A stretch of DNA of 64,000 nucleotides from Rhodotorula mucilaginosa (Eukaryota; Basidiomycota; Microbotryomycetes; Sporidiobolales; Sporidiobolaceae): positions 288,001 through 352,000 of the forward strand of contig CP137876.1 in assembly GCA_034406715.1 (NCBI GenBank), read 5' to 3'. Positions 47,736 through 60,300 of this stretch are shown here, in pieces. Every line of letters starts with the position of its first letter. The stretch's first letter is position 1. Made by a program: the position numbers and the translations under genes. The notes under the pieces are model-generated. The model searched no databases and was not told where the DNA came from. It was given only the letters and a program-made list of their open reading frames with translations.

Positions 47736-50700
47736 TCACGCGGCACCGAGAACACCCAACGGGTCTCCGCCAGGTTCGTTAACCTTGGCCTGGCGACCAC
47801 GAGAAGGCGAATCTTCACGCTGACCGGTCGATAACGGCGCCGCAGGTGGAAGCGAACCATTCGTGCCGTTCCCGACTGTAGCCGAAGCGGGCGACGGAGA
47901 CGGAACGACCGCTTCTTCCTTCGAAATCGTCTCCCACGGGTTGATCGACAAGGTACTGCTCGGATGGCGCAGAGGAGGAGGCTGTGGGACGGGTCCCGTC
48001 GGCAGGGAAGCCAGCTCACGAGACGGGCGCGCGGTCGATTCCTGAACGGGAAGCGAGGCTTCCCTGTTCGGCGAACTCTGACTCGGCGACTCGTCTACGA
48101 GCCAAGGATTGCCAGCCGACAACTTGCTCCACACGCCGCCGCCGAACTGGGTCGCTCGCGTTGCCCAATCGTCGGTGGACGATGCCGACGCGGCGGAACC
48201 ACCGTCTCCGCCGTTTTGGAACGACGATGCCTGTTCAGCATCGGCGGCTGCTCGAGCCGCCGCCGCGGCTTGTTGTTGCTCCTTCAGCTGGCGCGCGGCA
48301 TCTTCGCCAAACTTGCGGACCGATTTCCACGCGGACCAGCCGAGCTTTTGAACCGAGGCGAGACGATCCGCTTGACTGCTTGCTGAGGGTGACAGCGAGC
48401 GAGCAGTAGGCGCAGTAGTTGGCGGAAGTGAAAGAGAGGAGCGACTCGGCGAAGCAGAGGCGGATGGTGGGGACGCCGAGCCCGACAAGACCAAAGAACT
48501 GGCCTGTGCGACCAGACCGTTCGTGACGGGATCGTCTGCCGCCGACTCGACGATCGTGTGCTCCGTCGCGGTGGGCGGCTCGGGACGGACGGTTTCTCCC
48601 GGACTGGCATCGTTGGCAAAGGGTCTGGCGTTCATCTCGTCGTCGGTGCGGCCGAACAGCTGGTACCACCACTTGACGTCCTGCGGGTCGAACAGCAAGA
48701 CGCCGAGATCGGCATCGACCGCTTTCGAGTTGGGGTCGTCCAGAGTCGGGTCGTAGCGCTCGTTGCGGAACTCGGCTTTGAGCGTGAGGTTCCCAACGTC
48801 GTCCATGTCAAAGACCGATTCCCACACGCTCGAAGTCCGGGACCGCGCCCCGAGTGCGGCACGTTCCTTCTCCGAGTTGAAGAGGAACGAACCCGTCGAA
48901 GCTTCATACGTCTCGCGGACGAGGTGCCGCAAGAGGGTCTCGTTGAATTCGAACCGATTCGGGTACTGCCGCTGCAGCTGGTAGATGCAGTCGAGGAACT
49001 GCTGGAAGACGGGGCAGGTCTCCTTGAAGGCGTGCGAGGACGACGCAAACTGGCGCGTGACCGAAGCGAGGAAGGCTTGCTGGGTCGACGCGTCGGTCCC
49101 GAGCTTTTGCACGAATTCGACTCGGTCGTCGCACAGGTGTCCGGACCGATCGGCGAAGCGGTGACCGTACGAGATCCAGTCCTTCTCGATCAGCACGGCG
49201 AAACCGCGTGCAGTTCGGAAGTACGGGTCGAGGCAGATCTGCGGCAGCGCGGAGAGTTGCGACGTGCGATCCCACCCGTCGGAGCAGTGGACGAGTACGT
49301 GCGAGTTCGAGAGGTGGATCGTTCGCACGACGATGAGGACGCCCTCGAGGATGTTGGTGAGATGCGAAAGCCAGTTGGTCCGCCGCAACGCAGCACGGTC
49401 GAGGTGGCCAGTCGCCTCGGCATCAGCCAGAGCTGCAGAAAACGGCGCCTCGAATCAGCTCTGTATTCAAGGTTCTGAGCATGGCCGTATGGACGGTGAA
49501 AGCTCACCATCGAAAATGCCGTTCAAGCTCGCACGCATGACGTGAATGTTGTCGATACCGAGGTACTCTTTCCGGCAGTTCTTGTAGAAAGACATGTTCT
49601 CGGTACCGGCGCCCTTGACCGAGTTGGCGTACGCGTTCTTGGTCGGCCGCGCATCGATGATGACGTTGGTCGCGGTCGAGCCATAGATAAAGTCGGGTGC
49701 AGCAGCAGGAGTCGGGGCAGACTGACCTGCTGCGGACCCGTCGGTGCTCGGACTCGGCGACAGCTTGTGTGAATGGTGGCCATGAGAAGCAAAGATCGCC
49801 TCGACTAGCTTTTCGTCCTGGATCGATCGAGCGTTTTGCGTGATACCGACCATCGGTTGTGAGGACCGCGTAATGGAGCCCTGCGAGATCACTCGATGAG
49901 TCGAGGAGCAAATGCATCTCTCGCAATGAACAGAAGTTCTTTCGTACCAAATTTGCCCAGTGCAGGTAGACAAGCCCTGGTATCCGGCTCTTGCTGCGGT
50001 ACTTGACCGCGTATGAGAGCGTCGTATCGGAGATCTTGGCCGGGACGACGATTTCGGCGGGGTAGGATGGACAAAACTGCAGCGAGCAAGCACGGTGTCA
50101 GCACGCTCCTTCAGGGGCGCTCTCTCTCCGACGAGGGGGGACCTCCGCACCTGAAAGTCGGCGTTCAAGGTCGTTGTTCGCCAGGCTTTGCTCCTCGTTC
50201 CGAGACCCATCCGCGCAAACTCGGCCGCGAAATCGTAGATGTCCCAGCCAGCTTTTCCCTTGCCCTTCTTGTCTTCGGGTTTGACGTCGCCGCAAAAGAA
50301 GGCATAGCGGTTTTCGAGTCCACCCGAAGCGAAACTCGAGCACAAGCCTTTGAGGGTGTCCCAGACGTTGTCGGCGTCGGCGAGGGAGGCGAAGGCCAAT
50401 TCGAACGACTCGAAGAGGCGAGTGCGGAGGAGAATCGGCGAAGGGTCTCCCGTCAGCGACGGCGGAGTTCGAGTGACCGAGTGCAGGAGTGCGAGCGGGA
50501 TCTGTATGGGAGCGTCATGTCAGGCGCCATAGGCAGTCGAGGCGGACCACTGCGGCATTCCCCAGCTCACCCAGACCTCGTTCTCGGACTTGCTTCTCCC
50601 GAGCCCACTTCCGCTTGGTGCGACCTCTTCTTGATCACTCGTCCTGGTAGCCTTGTCGGGCTCGAAGATCGCGTGATGCGTGGTGAGATGGAGCGAGCCC

Positions 50701-50941
50701 GTCGTCGGTCGGCAGAGTGGGGAGTCGGCTTGCGTCGCTGAGCCATGCCGCCGGCTGAGCTGCACAGAGCGGACCTGTGGCGAATCGTCACGTCAGATCG
50801 GGGACTTGGCTGTGCTCGCTATCCGTCGCCAGCTTCTGCAGTCGCTTCTCCTCCAGCTGCTAAAGATGATGATGATGGCAGCGGCAAGTTCTCGCGCTGC
50901 TGCAAGGAGGGACTCACGGTAGTTGTCTTGATCGCGTCCAT
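47736..50941 (-). CDS. YMR1: Myotubularin-family phosphoinositide 3-phosphatase
   Basis: Removes the 3-phosphate from PI3P and PI(3,5)P2 on endosomes and vacuole. It starts MDAIKTTTVRSVQLSRRHGS at 50941, the first 24 coding bases being one exon. The PH-GRAM domain continues with PTTGSLHLTTHHAIFEPDKA. The phosphatase domain has IPGLVYLHWANL, ITRSSQPMVGITQNARSIQD, IIDARPTKNAYANSVKGAGT (the D-A-R-P-x-x-N-A-x-x-N signature), HVLVHCSDGWDRTSQLSALP (the CSDGWDRT active site at about 49268-49291) and DPYFRTARGFAVLIEKDWIS. Next is CPVFQQFLDCIYQLQRQYPN, an intact fold with catalytic Cys and Arg. The last 250 residues are a Ser/Pro/Ala-rich tail ending VLGAA at 47736; fungal family members often carry such tails. 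Active enzyme predicted. Confidence 0.93.
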
Positions 50942-51146
50942 GATGCCAAGTACACCCTCCCCTCGTGGCTGACCTTGCGACACGAACACGACGTGGTGAG
51001 CGAGGGCAGGCCAGCCAAAGTTCGAGTCTGCACCGAAAGGTGCCGAAGATAATCATTCCCTCCCAAAAGTGCATACGAACGAGTAGCTCGTATGACGATA
51101 CCGATGTAGCAAAATCTGGGCATGTCCGGCGCCGACGTCGGAATAA

Positions 51147-54123
51147 CTACAACAGGAGGTCGTCCATGTGCTTCCCGCCCTTGACCGGCTGCGGCCCCTC
51201 GTAGCCGTACGACGATTCGTTCCCGTGCGAGCCACCGGATCCAGCTCCGAGTCCCGCCCAATCGCCGTCCAGACTCATCCGCGCCAGACTCGCGTACGGG
51301 TCGAGCGGCTCGTCCGGTCGCTCCTGGTCCCCCGGCGACTGCCGTCGCCGAGAATCGGCACCGTCGTAGCTTGAGTCGGTGTCGTCCGTGTTGTCGCCGT
51401 CGTCGTCGTCTTCGTCTGATCTGGCACCCCCCGCTCCGGGATTGAGAGCCGCGCCTTCCTCCTCTTCGTCGTTCCCTTCGTCGACGTCGTCGAGCAGTCC
51501 CGCCGTCGCCGCCGGCCGAGGAGCGCCGAGCGCGGCAGAGTAAGAGGCACCCGCTCCCATGACCTCGCCCGACTCTTGCCTCGACGGACCAGGCCGAGCG
51601 GGCAGCGGGGGATTCGCGTCCGCGGTGGCGGCGGCCGCACTTGTCGTCGCCGCCGCGCCGGCAGGTCGGTGCATGACCGGCAACCGCATCGCCTCGAGGT
51701 AGCTATCCCGCGCCTCTGGCGTCAAAGCCGCCGAGTCGTGCAAGTACTTTGGTTTCGCGCCGCGCACAAACGTATGGGCCTCTTTCTGGTAGATCGAGGC
51801 CAGAGTTCCGGTGTGCAGCAAGAGCCGGTCGAGCAAGCCTCGATCAAGCACTTCCGACTCGGTCGAGATGGCCGGCTTGTCGGCGAGGACAATGTTGGTC
51901 GCGGCGGCCGGATCGGTCGACAACATGCGCCAGTAGATGTACCCGCGGTCGCGGAGGTCGGGGTTGTCGACTTCTTCCGTCGCCCACTTGAGGACTTTGG
52001 GCACGAGCGTCTGACCCGCGGTCGGCCGCTTGATGAAAAGCTTGACCGTCGCAGTCAAGAGCGCCAACTGGACCTGCAAAGCGAGTATCGCGCATCGGTA
52101 CGCGGAAAACCACGTCAGAAAATCCGACGACTCACCTCGACCGGCTCTTCGAGGAACGTCTCTAAAAAGTCTTCGAGCAACTCGTCCGAGTTTTCGATCC
52201 GGTCCGCGTACTGCCCGACGATCCAGATCATGGCCGCTTTCGCGTCCGGCGTATCCAGCGCATCGAGGTTCTCGCACAAGGTCCCGATGATGCCTTCGTA
52301 CTGGTTCGGGTACCGTCGGAAAATGTCCTTGATCACGACGATCGCTTCTTGCACGACGTAGGACACCTTGGTCTTGACGAGTTGGAGCAAGACCGAGATG
52401 CAGAGGTCGGCGGCGGACGGAATCTTGATCGCGAGGCGGCCGATCGTGCGGACCGACTTGCGCACGAAATCGACGTCGACTTCTGAAGCGTACCTGTTCG
52501 CCAAGTTGTCCAGCGCCTATGTCAGGTTTTGCCCGCAGCTAGTCCCGTCTCAATACTCGACTCACTCCTGCAACTCGGCCAGCACCTGCTCGACATTCCT
52601 CGCCGTCGCTAACCGGTGGATCACCTCGAGCTTGGCGAGTTTGACGTAGATCGGATCGTTGTACTTGCAGAAAAAGACCTTGACTTCGTTGCGGAGCACC
52701 ATTGGTCGCCGCTGGATGATGAGGTCGATATTCCGCAGGGCGATGTACTGCACCTCGTATCCGGACGAAAGCAATGTGACTGCCGGCGTCGGAGAGTTAG
52801 TGGAGGGTGCGATCGCGCCCCAAGTCCAAACGTCAAACAGCTCACCGAGCGGGGGGCTGAGCCTCCGACACATGTCTTCGACGACTCGCTCCGACGACAT
52901 GTAGTTCATGAGGTAGAGGATGACCTTGACGGTCGCGAGGACCACCGCCGAATTCGAGTGCTGCAGTCGAACTGATATCTGCTCGGCCAGCAGCTCGGCA
53001 TCCTCATGCTCGTCGGGCACGTAGTACATGAGCGACTCGAGGATATAAGTCTGGCCCCACCTGTGATTCAGGTTGTCGAAGATCAGCCAGATTTCGGGAG
53101 AGGCGGTTTCGGGAGGTGGTTCCTGGAGACGCACTCGGACGCTTCGCTCATGGCTCGCACGAGCCGCCTCGCCACGTCCGAGTTGAAGCGCAAATGGATG
53201 TTGTCGCTCCGCTCGCTGATCTCGGTCAGAGCGGCGACGGCGTTGGCGATCACGGTCGGGTTCGGGTCCATGAGCAAATCTCGCAACCGCGTGATCATGT
53301 CGGTCCGTTCGATCAAGCGTCGATCGTGCATGTACACTTTGGCGACGGCGATGGCGGCGGTTTTGCGGACGTAGGGATCTTGGTCCTTGAGCGCGTGGCG
53401 GAGAGGTTCCACGAGCTGGCGGTGGACTTCGGCGACGGGGATTGCAGACATGGTACGCAAGGCGAGTGCGCGAATGAGGGCATTATGGTCGTTGATGTCC
53501 TGAGTCGAGAGGCAGGCAAGGGTTTGAGCGCTCGGGGCAAGAGCGCCTCGAGGGATGGTGGTGAAGCGACTCGGGAACTCACCGACAAGAGGTTGGGGAG
53601 GGCATGTTCGACCATGTCTGGTCGTGATCGGGAGTAGTTGATCAAGAAGAGGTAGACCATTTTTTTTATCTCGAGCACTTCGATCGACAAGCATGCGAGG
53701 ACCTCGGGGTACAAGAGCGACATGTCCTGCACGAAGAAACAATCCTGTCAGTCGCGCTTCGGAGAGCGGAGGCTGCATTTCTGGCAGCTCACCTGCCCCA
53801 TTGTCATGCTTGCCACCTGCAGAGTCGGACCATTGGGGGTCAGCGCAAGGGGCCGGTCAGTCGAGGGGGAGTCTGCTCGTCTCGTCTGGTCGCCGGACCC
53901 GAGGCAAGCCGCCGACGCACCACTCGCTTGAGGACGGTCTTTCGTTTTGAGAAATTCTTGTCTTTCTTCTCGGCGAGGAGCTCGGTTTTGAGCCTGCGAG
54001 AGAACGGAGATGCGGACACCACCCCACTCGGGTCAGTCGGCCATGCCGATCGCTCGCTCGAGGACATGGGGCAGGGACGCACTCGATGAGCTTGTTGCGC
54101 TGGAAGAGTTTTGCGTCTGCCAT
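51147..54123 (-). CDS. APL2: AP-1 adaptor complex beta subunit (beta-adaptin)
   Basis: Large subunit of a clathrin adaptor, working at the trans-Golgi network and endosomes. It starts [14 protein letters not shown] at 54123. The armadillo-like trunk shows [127 protein letters not shown] and [60 protein letters not shown] and [12 protein letters not shown] complete it. It then enters a disordered acidic hinge and ends GKHMDDLLL at 51147, without the ear domain of animal beta-adaptins, like yeast Apl2. About nine introns. AP-2 beta (Apl1) is the alternative; the trunk alone does not separate them with certainty. Confidence 0.88.
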
Positions 54124-54387
54124 GCTGGGTCGCGTGTCTCGCCCTCTCCGGGGCGTTGACTAGACTGCGAGTGCGGCTCAGAGATGTTGAAAAGAGTCGA
54201 GGAGGCCGAGGCGAGGCGAGTTGGCGAGCAAAATGGAGCAGACTTTCGAGACTGGGCGTGCAGGCGAGTCGGAACAGGAGAGCGAGGAGTGTCTGTGGAA
54301 CAGAACCTCGGCTCTATAGCTTGTGGGAGAGAGGAGAGAGTCAGACGACGTCGCCGTCAAGTCTCGCTCGAGAGGTTGACCCGACTC
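54124..54387. promoter_or_regulatory. Divergent promoter region (beta-adaptin / THO2)
   Basis: 264 bp between outward-facing starts. The THO2 frame is open upstream of its chosen ATG but is Arg-rich and lacks codon bias there. No named element was seen. Confidence 0.5.
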
Positions 54388-57300
54388 ATGACGCCGGCTG
54401 CGATGCCAGGCGCAGGGCAGTACGCGCCGAGCGATCTCAACGACCGCATCGCTGCGTTGCTCGCCGACTGCGAGGCCCCGCACGACTTGTACGTCTCGCC
54501 GCCTCGTCCTCCTCCGCCTTTCGCCCGCCGTCGCATTCCAACCCACGCACGCACTGACACGCGCACGCGCAGGACTCGGCCCTTGTTGGACCTCGTCGAG
54601 AATGGAGAACCCGCCGCCAAGCTCGCGTTGACCGGCGCCCTGTACCAGTTGCTCGTCTCGACTTTTGCCCTCGACGAAGCGACTCGACCGCAACCCGCTC
54701 AGCTCGCAGCGTTCCTCAATACCTCGCTCTTCACAGCGATCGACCAGTCTCAGGAGGACGACGAGGTCAAGCTCGCCCGCAAAGCTGCCGTCGCAGATGC
54801 CGTTCTCGACGTCGCCTGGCAACTCGATCAACAAGTCGACACTTTGGTCCCCTTGACGTGGGAGCGGCTGCACCCGCCGGCCACGCAGGCGGACGACGAC
54901 GAGGTCAAGATGGACGTCGACGATCAGCCTCCGGCTTCGAAGCCGCAAGTCGACAGAAAAGTCGAGAGCGACCGCGCTGTCGCACAGGCCCGCAGTCGGC
55001 TCGCCGCCGTTCTGCGCGCCCTCGTGGTGCGTCCCACAGTACACGTACTACTACCGAGCTCGGAGACACGTGTGACTGAATCGAGAGAGGGCCTGCACAG
55101 GACTCGGGCAACCTGCCGCAGCGGGCGGTTCTCGAACGCCTCGATATCTCGCTCATCAACCCTCTCGCCCTGCTCGGCGATTCCAACACGTTCCAGCGTC
55201 TCGAAATCCGAGCTCGTACTGCTCTCTAGTAGGCTCTCCTCTCCCGATACTCCCCAAAGGGTAGACCGTTCGCGTGTCGGGAAGCTGACCCTGCCCTTGC
55301 AGCTACCGGCAGCAAAAATTCAACCTGCTGCGCGAAGAGTCGGAGGGTTACTCGAAACTCGTCGTCGAGCTGTTGGCGAGTCTCGGGCCACCGCATTCAG
55401 TCCTTGATGGCACTGCGCAGGAGTCGCAGGCCGCACGGGCGAGGCGCGCCGAGAGTGTCAACGACAAGGTCAAGACCCTCATCGGTACGTTGCACAAGTT
55501 TGTGTGTGAGAGGATCGTCTTGACGTGTCGCGTTTCGAAACAGGCAACTTTGATCTCGATCCGAGCAGGACTCTCGACGTCTTGCTCGACGTCTTTTCGG
55601 ACAACGTAGTCGAGCACTGGCAGTTCTTCCTCGACGTCCTGCTGGCTTCCCCCTGGGCGCCCAAACGGCGTCCCGAAGCCGATTCGCACTCGTCGACGAC
55701 GACGAACGGGGTCGAAAGCGGCCTCAACAACAACAAGGGCAAGCAGCCGGCCGTCGACGTCGGTCTCGAGCGCGAACAAGGGAGCGACATCATCGCGCAG
55801 ATCCTCGGGTTCAAATTCGGGTTCTATCAGCAGCAGGGCGCACCCGAAGTTCCCCAGGGACTGTACACGATGGCGGCGCTCCTGCTGTGGCACGGTACTG
55901 TCAAGTTGACCGATTTGTGGCCGCACCTGTCCCCGACGGACGACGACCTCGTCAAGCTCGAGTCGAAGTGGCGGGACGAGCAGGCCACGATCGCGCGCAG
56001 CGTCGGAGGAGCAAACGCCTTGGCCATGGCCGGTGCTCTGACGGATGACGACGCTCCGGTGGCGGGCGGTGCGGCGTCTTTGGCATCATCGTCGACGGCG
56101 GGAGCGGGGAAGGCGTCGACTTCGGCCGCGCCAGCGCAGCCACCTACGCCGGCGCCCAACCAAAAAGTCGGCTTGCTGCGTTCGCTCCTCTCGATCGGCG
56201 ACATCACGCACTCCTTCTTCATCCTCGGGCAGTTCCCGTTCCTCGTCGGCGCCTTCCCCGACATTGCCGACTTGCTGAACCGGCTCGCGGCCGTCTCGAT
56301 CGCCCCCGCCTATGCTACCATCTCGATCTCGGGCTCGAACGAGCGCCTCGCTGCCGATTTCAAAGCGACCCGGTCGCGCGTCACGGTCGACTCGAAGGGC
56401 GGCGAGAAAAAGGTCCACCCGCTCGTAAAGACGTTTGCCCTGACGGCCGATGCGTTCCCGAGCGCCAAGCACGATTGGACTTTCTTCTTCCCGAGGTGGC
56501 AAGAGCGAGTTCCGCGGGCGGGTGACTTTGCCGAAGTCGTGACGCTCCTCGAGGAGATGTACCTCCCCCTCCTCAAGGCATTCGTCGCGCGTCAGCCGAC
56601 CTTGTTGACGAAGTTGCTGCGCCTCGCGGCCGCGGACCTCGGGGTGAGCTCGCCCTTCTTCCGAGGTCACGAGGATCGAAAGCTAACCCTGCGCGATAAC
56701 CTTTCGCAGTCGAATCCGAGCGATCATCCTCGCCGCACAAACTGGCTGGATCTCCTCCGCTCGTACCTCGTTCCGTCCATCTCCCTCCTCGAACACTATC
56801 CTTCGGCGGCACTCGAAGTGTGGAAGGTCCTCTCCCTCTTCCCGATCGAGACTCGCTTCCAGGTCTACGGCGAGTGGAAAGACGTGCACTACCGTCGGGA
56901 CCCGGCCCTCGCAATTCGCAAAGCCGAGGCGGAACGCGATGTCAAGTCTCTCCTGCGCCGACTGTCGACCGAGAATGTCAAGAAGCTCGGCAAGACTTTC
57001 GCTCGGGTCGCGCACACGAACCCGACCGTCATCTTTGGGATCGCTCTCAACCAGGTGCAGAGCTACGACAACCTCATCATTCCCGTCGTCGAAGTGTGCC
57101 GGTACTTGACGGACCTCGGTTACGACGTCATGGCGTACTCGATCCTCGACGCGCTCAGCTCGAACCGACCCAAGACCAAAGAGGACGGAACCAGCATCGC
57201 CATGTGGCTGCAAGGCCTCGCGACCTTTACCGGCCACGTGTACCGTCGATGGGTGTCCATGCAGCCGTCGCTCTGGATCATCCTGCAGTACCTCGTGAAC

Positions 57301-60300
57301 CAGCTCGTGTCCGGCAACTCGAAGGACCTCGTCGTCCTCCGCGAGCTCATCTCGCGCATGACGGCCATCGAACCTTTCGCCGACCTGTCCGACGCACAAG
57401 TCGCCTCCTTGGCCGGAGGCAAGTACCTCCGGAGCGAGGTCTTCCAGAAGACCGAGATCGCCAAGATGGCCATGCGCGGTCAGCAGGACGGGCTCGCGAA
57501 GGCGAAAGCCCGCCTTGCTTCGGCGTTGCTGGGCAAGAACCTCGCCGTACCCTTGCTGGTCAACATCGCTCTGCAGCGCCAGGCCTGTCTCAAGACCGAC
57601 GCGCACCTCAAATCGCTTGGCGCCCTCTTCGATCAGGTCTGTCTTTTGCCCTTTTGACCTTAGGGTTGGGAACGCAGCTGACCTTGCTCGCAATCACCTT
57701 CAGAATCACGCGATCCTGTTCCAGTATACGGAACTCCTCCTCGCGATCGCCGATTCGGATCGACTTGCCGAGCTTGTGCCGCCGGTGGAGGACTTGCTCG
57801 AGCGATACAAGCTCGACGCTGGCATCGCTTTCGACATTGCTCGACCGCGCTTGCGGGCGGCACTGCGCGAGTACGACGAAAGGGAGGCAGCGGAGATCGC
57901 GTCGTCTCGGAAGAAGCAGGGCCTTCTGGCCAAGCTCGCGAGGGAGAAGGAGAAGGTCGGAGAGTCTACCGCCGCCCCGGCATCGACGAACGGCACGGCG
58001 CCGGAGGAAGACGTCAAGATGGAAGAGGTCAAGCCTGCGAACGAGGCTGGAACACCGCCGCCCGCTTCCGACAACAAGGCGGTGGTCGAAGCCGAAGACC
58101 TTGTTCCGACTGCCGGCGATGCGGATCCTGCTTCGGCCGAAGAGGCGATGGATACGGCCGCCAATCCGGCGCTTCCGCTAAGTGTGAGCATCTTCGGCTC
58201 TCGTCTCACCTCGTCTGCCGACTCGCTGACCCTGGAATCCGAGCAGCCGTGGCATCCCGGCCTCGTCGCCCCAATCTCGCGGATCGAACAGCTGCTACCC
58301 GCCGAAGCACGATCTTCATTCGGGTACGTGACTTTGTCTCGAGCGCCCGTTCCTTGCGTACTCAAAAGGCGATCTTTCGCATGCAGGGCCGGCTTCTTCG
58401 TCACGTTCTGGCAACTCACGCTCTACGACATTATGTATCCGAAAGAACGATATGACGCCGAGATCAATCGACTCAAGTTGCTGCAGCGGGAAGCCAGTGC
58501 CGTGCCTGTGGCCAAGGCCGATGACCGTCGCGTCTTTGTCGACTCGGTGATGGCGATCGCGAGTGGCTTGGTCGAGGAGGCAGCAAAGCATCTCACTGCC
58601 CGCTCCACGATCAATCGCCGCCTGAACCGCGAAAAGGCCCACTGGTTCTCTGGTACGTTGTTTGCCGACGCTCTATCGCCGAAGCGAGATCTGACCATCT
58701 CCTTCGCAGGCGTCAAAACCAAGGCAGATCGCGCTCGCCTCGTCGACTACCTCTTGCAGTATTGCATTCAGCCGCGGGCTCGAATGTCGCTGCCGGACGC
58801 CACCTTCGCCTACCAGATGATCAAGCGCCTGCACTCTATGAACACTCCTCACTTCCATACGATCGTCCTGTACAACCAGGTACGACTCGCGACCAGGTCC
58901 TCTTCTGCACAGCTATGAAGCGGTTACTGATTGTGGACTTGCTTGACAGCTCCTGAGCAGTCAAATCAGCCCGGTTCTCTACTCGTGTACAGAGAATGAA
59001 GCACGCAACTACGGTTCGTCTCGTCGAACGCGCTGCGAATCGTCGTGCCTCTCGCTAACGTTGCAGCGCTTCTCAGGCCTCTTCTTGTACGACGTGCTGT
59101 CCGACCTCTACAAGTGGTACAAGGACGCGTCGGCGTATCAGTCCGAGGCCATCGGGGCGCAGCTGGGCGGTTTCCAGCGTAATCTGGCAGAGAAGTCCCA
59201 AACGAAGAGCTTCTACGAGCACGCCGAATTCCAGGCCGCCCTCCTCAAATGGCACGGATACATGGTCCAGGTATGCCTTCTTGCTTCACTTATTACTCCC
59301 TATGACTGACGACAACGATGGTCCCTTCCGCCGAGCAGGGTTTCTCCGAAAGCTTCGAGTCGGCGGAATACATGCATATCAAGAACTCGATCCTGGTCCT
59401 GACGAAGGTCGCGCCGTACTTCCCACTCGACTACGCCCACGGCTCAAAGCTCGACGCCAGCCTGACGGCTCTCCTTGCGACGGAGAAACGCGAGGATCTC
59501 AAAATCCTCGCACAAGGCTACAAAGCCGTTCTCACCAAGCGGAGGAAGGACTGGGTCAATCGGCCTGCGGTGAGCCTCACTGAGTATTCTGTCTGCCTCT
59601 GAGTGGCGCCGCTGACATTTCCCTGGCTGCACGATCAGCCTACTCCTGCTGCGACCGCTCGACCGAGTCCTGCTCCCGTGGCGAAGGCAGCACCCGCCGC
59701 CTCGACGGAAGCGAGAACTACCTCCCCTGCCGTCACGCCCGCCGCGGGCGGACTGCCTCCAGCGGCGAAGCGGTCCAAATCACCCCCCGCCGCTTCTGCC
59801 CAGGCGGACTCGAACGGCACTCTTGCTGATCCGCGCAGCAGCCTGCCTGTCAAACCCGGTACCCGATCGACCGAACCTGATGTCAAGCCGAGCATTCCGT
59901 CAGTCGAGTTCTTTGTCTCGAGGTCTTGGGTTTGCCTCTGATGCTGACGTGTTACTGAGCAGTAGCCGACCTGCCGCCGATCTCAGTCGTTCGGTATCGG
60001 ACACGAGACCGCGCGAGGGCTTGTCTCTGGCTGAGCGCCTCAAGCAGGAGGCCCTCGCCAGCAAGCGCACCACGGCTCCGCCGAATGAGGCAAAGATGGA
60101 ACCCCCGCAAGCACCAGCGCCGTCTCGGACGTCCTCGTCGAGACAAGATCGCACCGATACCGGCTCGCGCTCTGCGGCGGCTTCTCTTCCCAACAGTCCG
60201 CGCGCCAGCGACTCCGAACGTGACCGCAAGTCTCGCGACGACCGCGACGCCCGGAGTGCCCGTGATTCCAAGCACGACGGCCGGGATGCAAGAGGCCCTC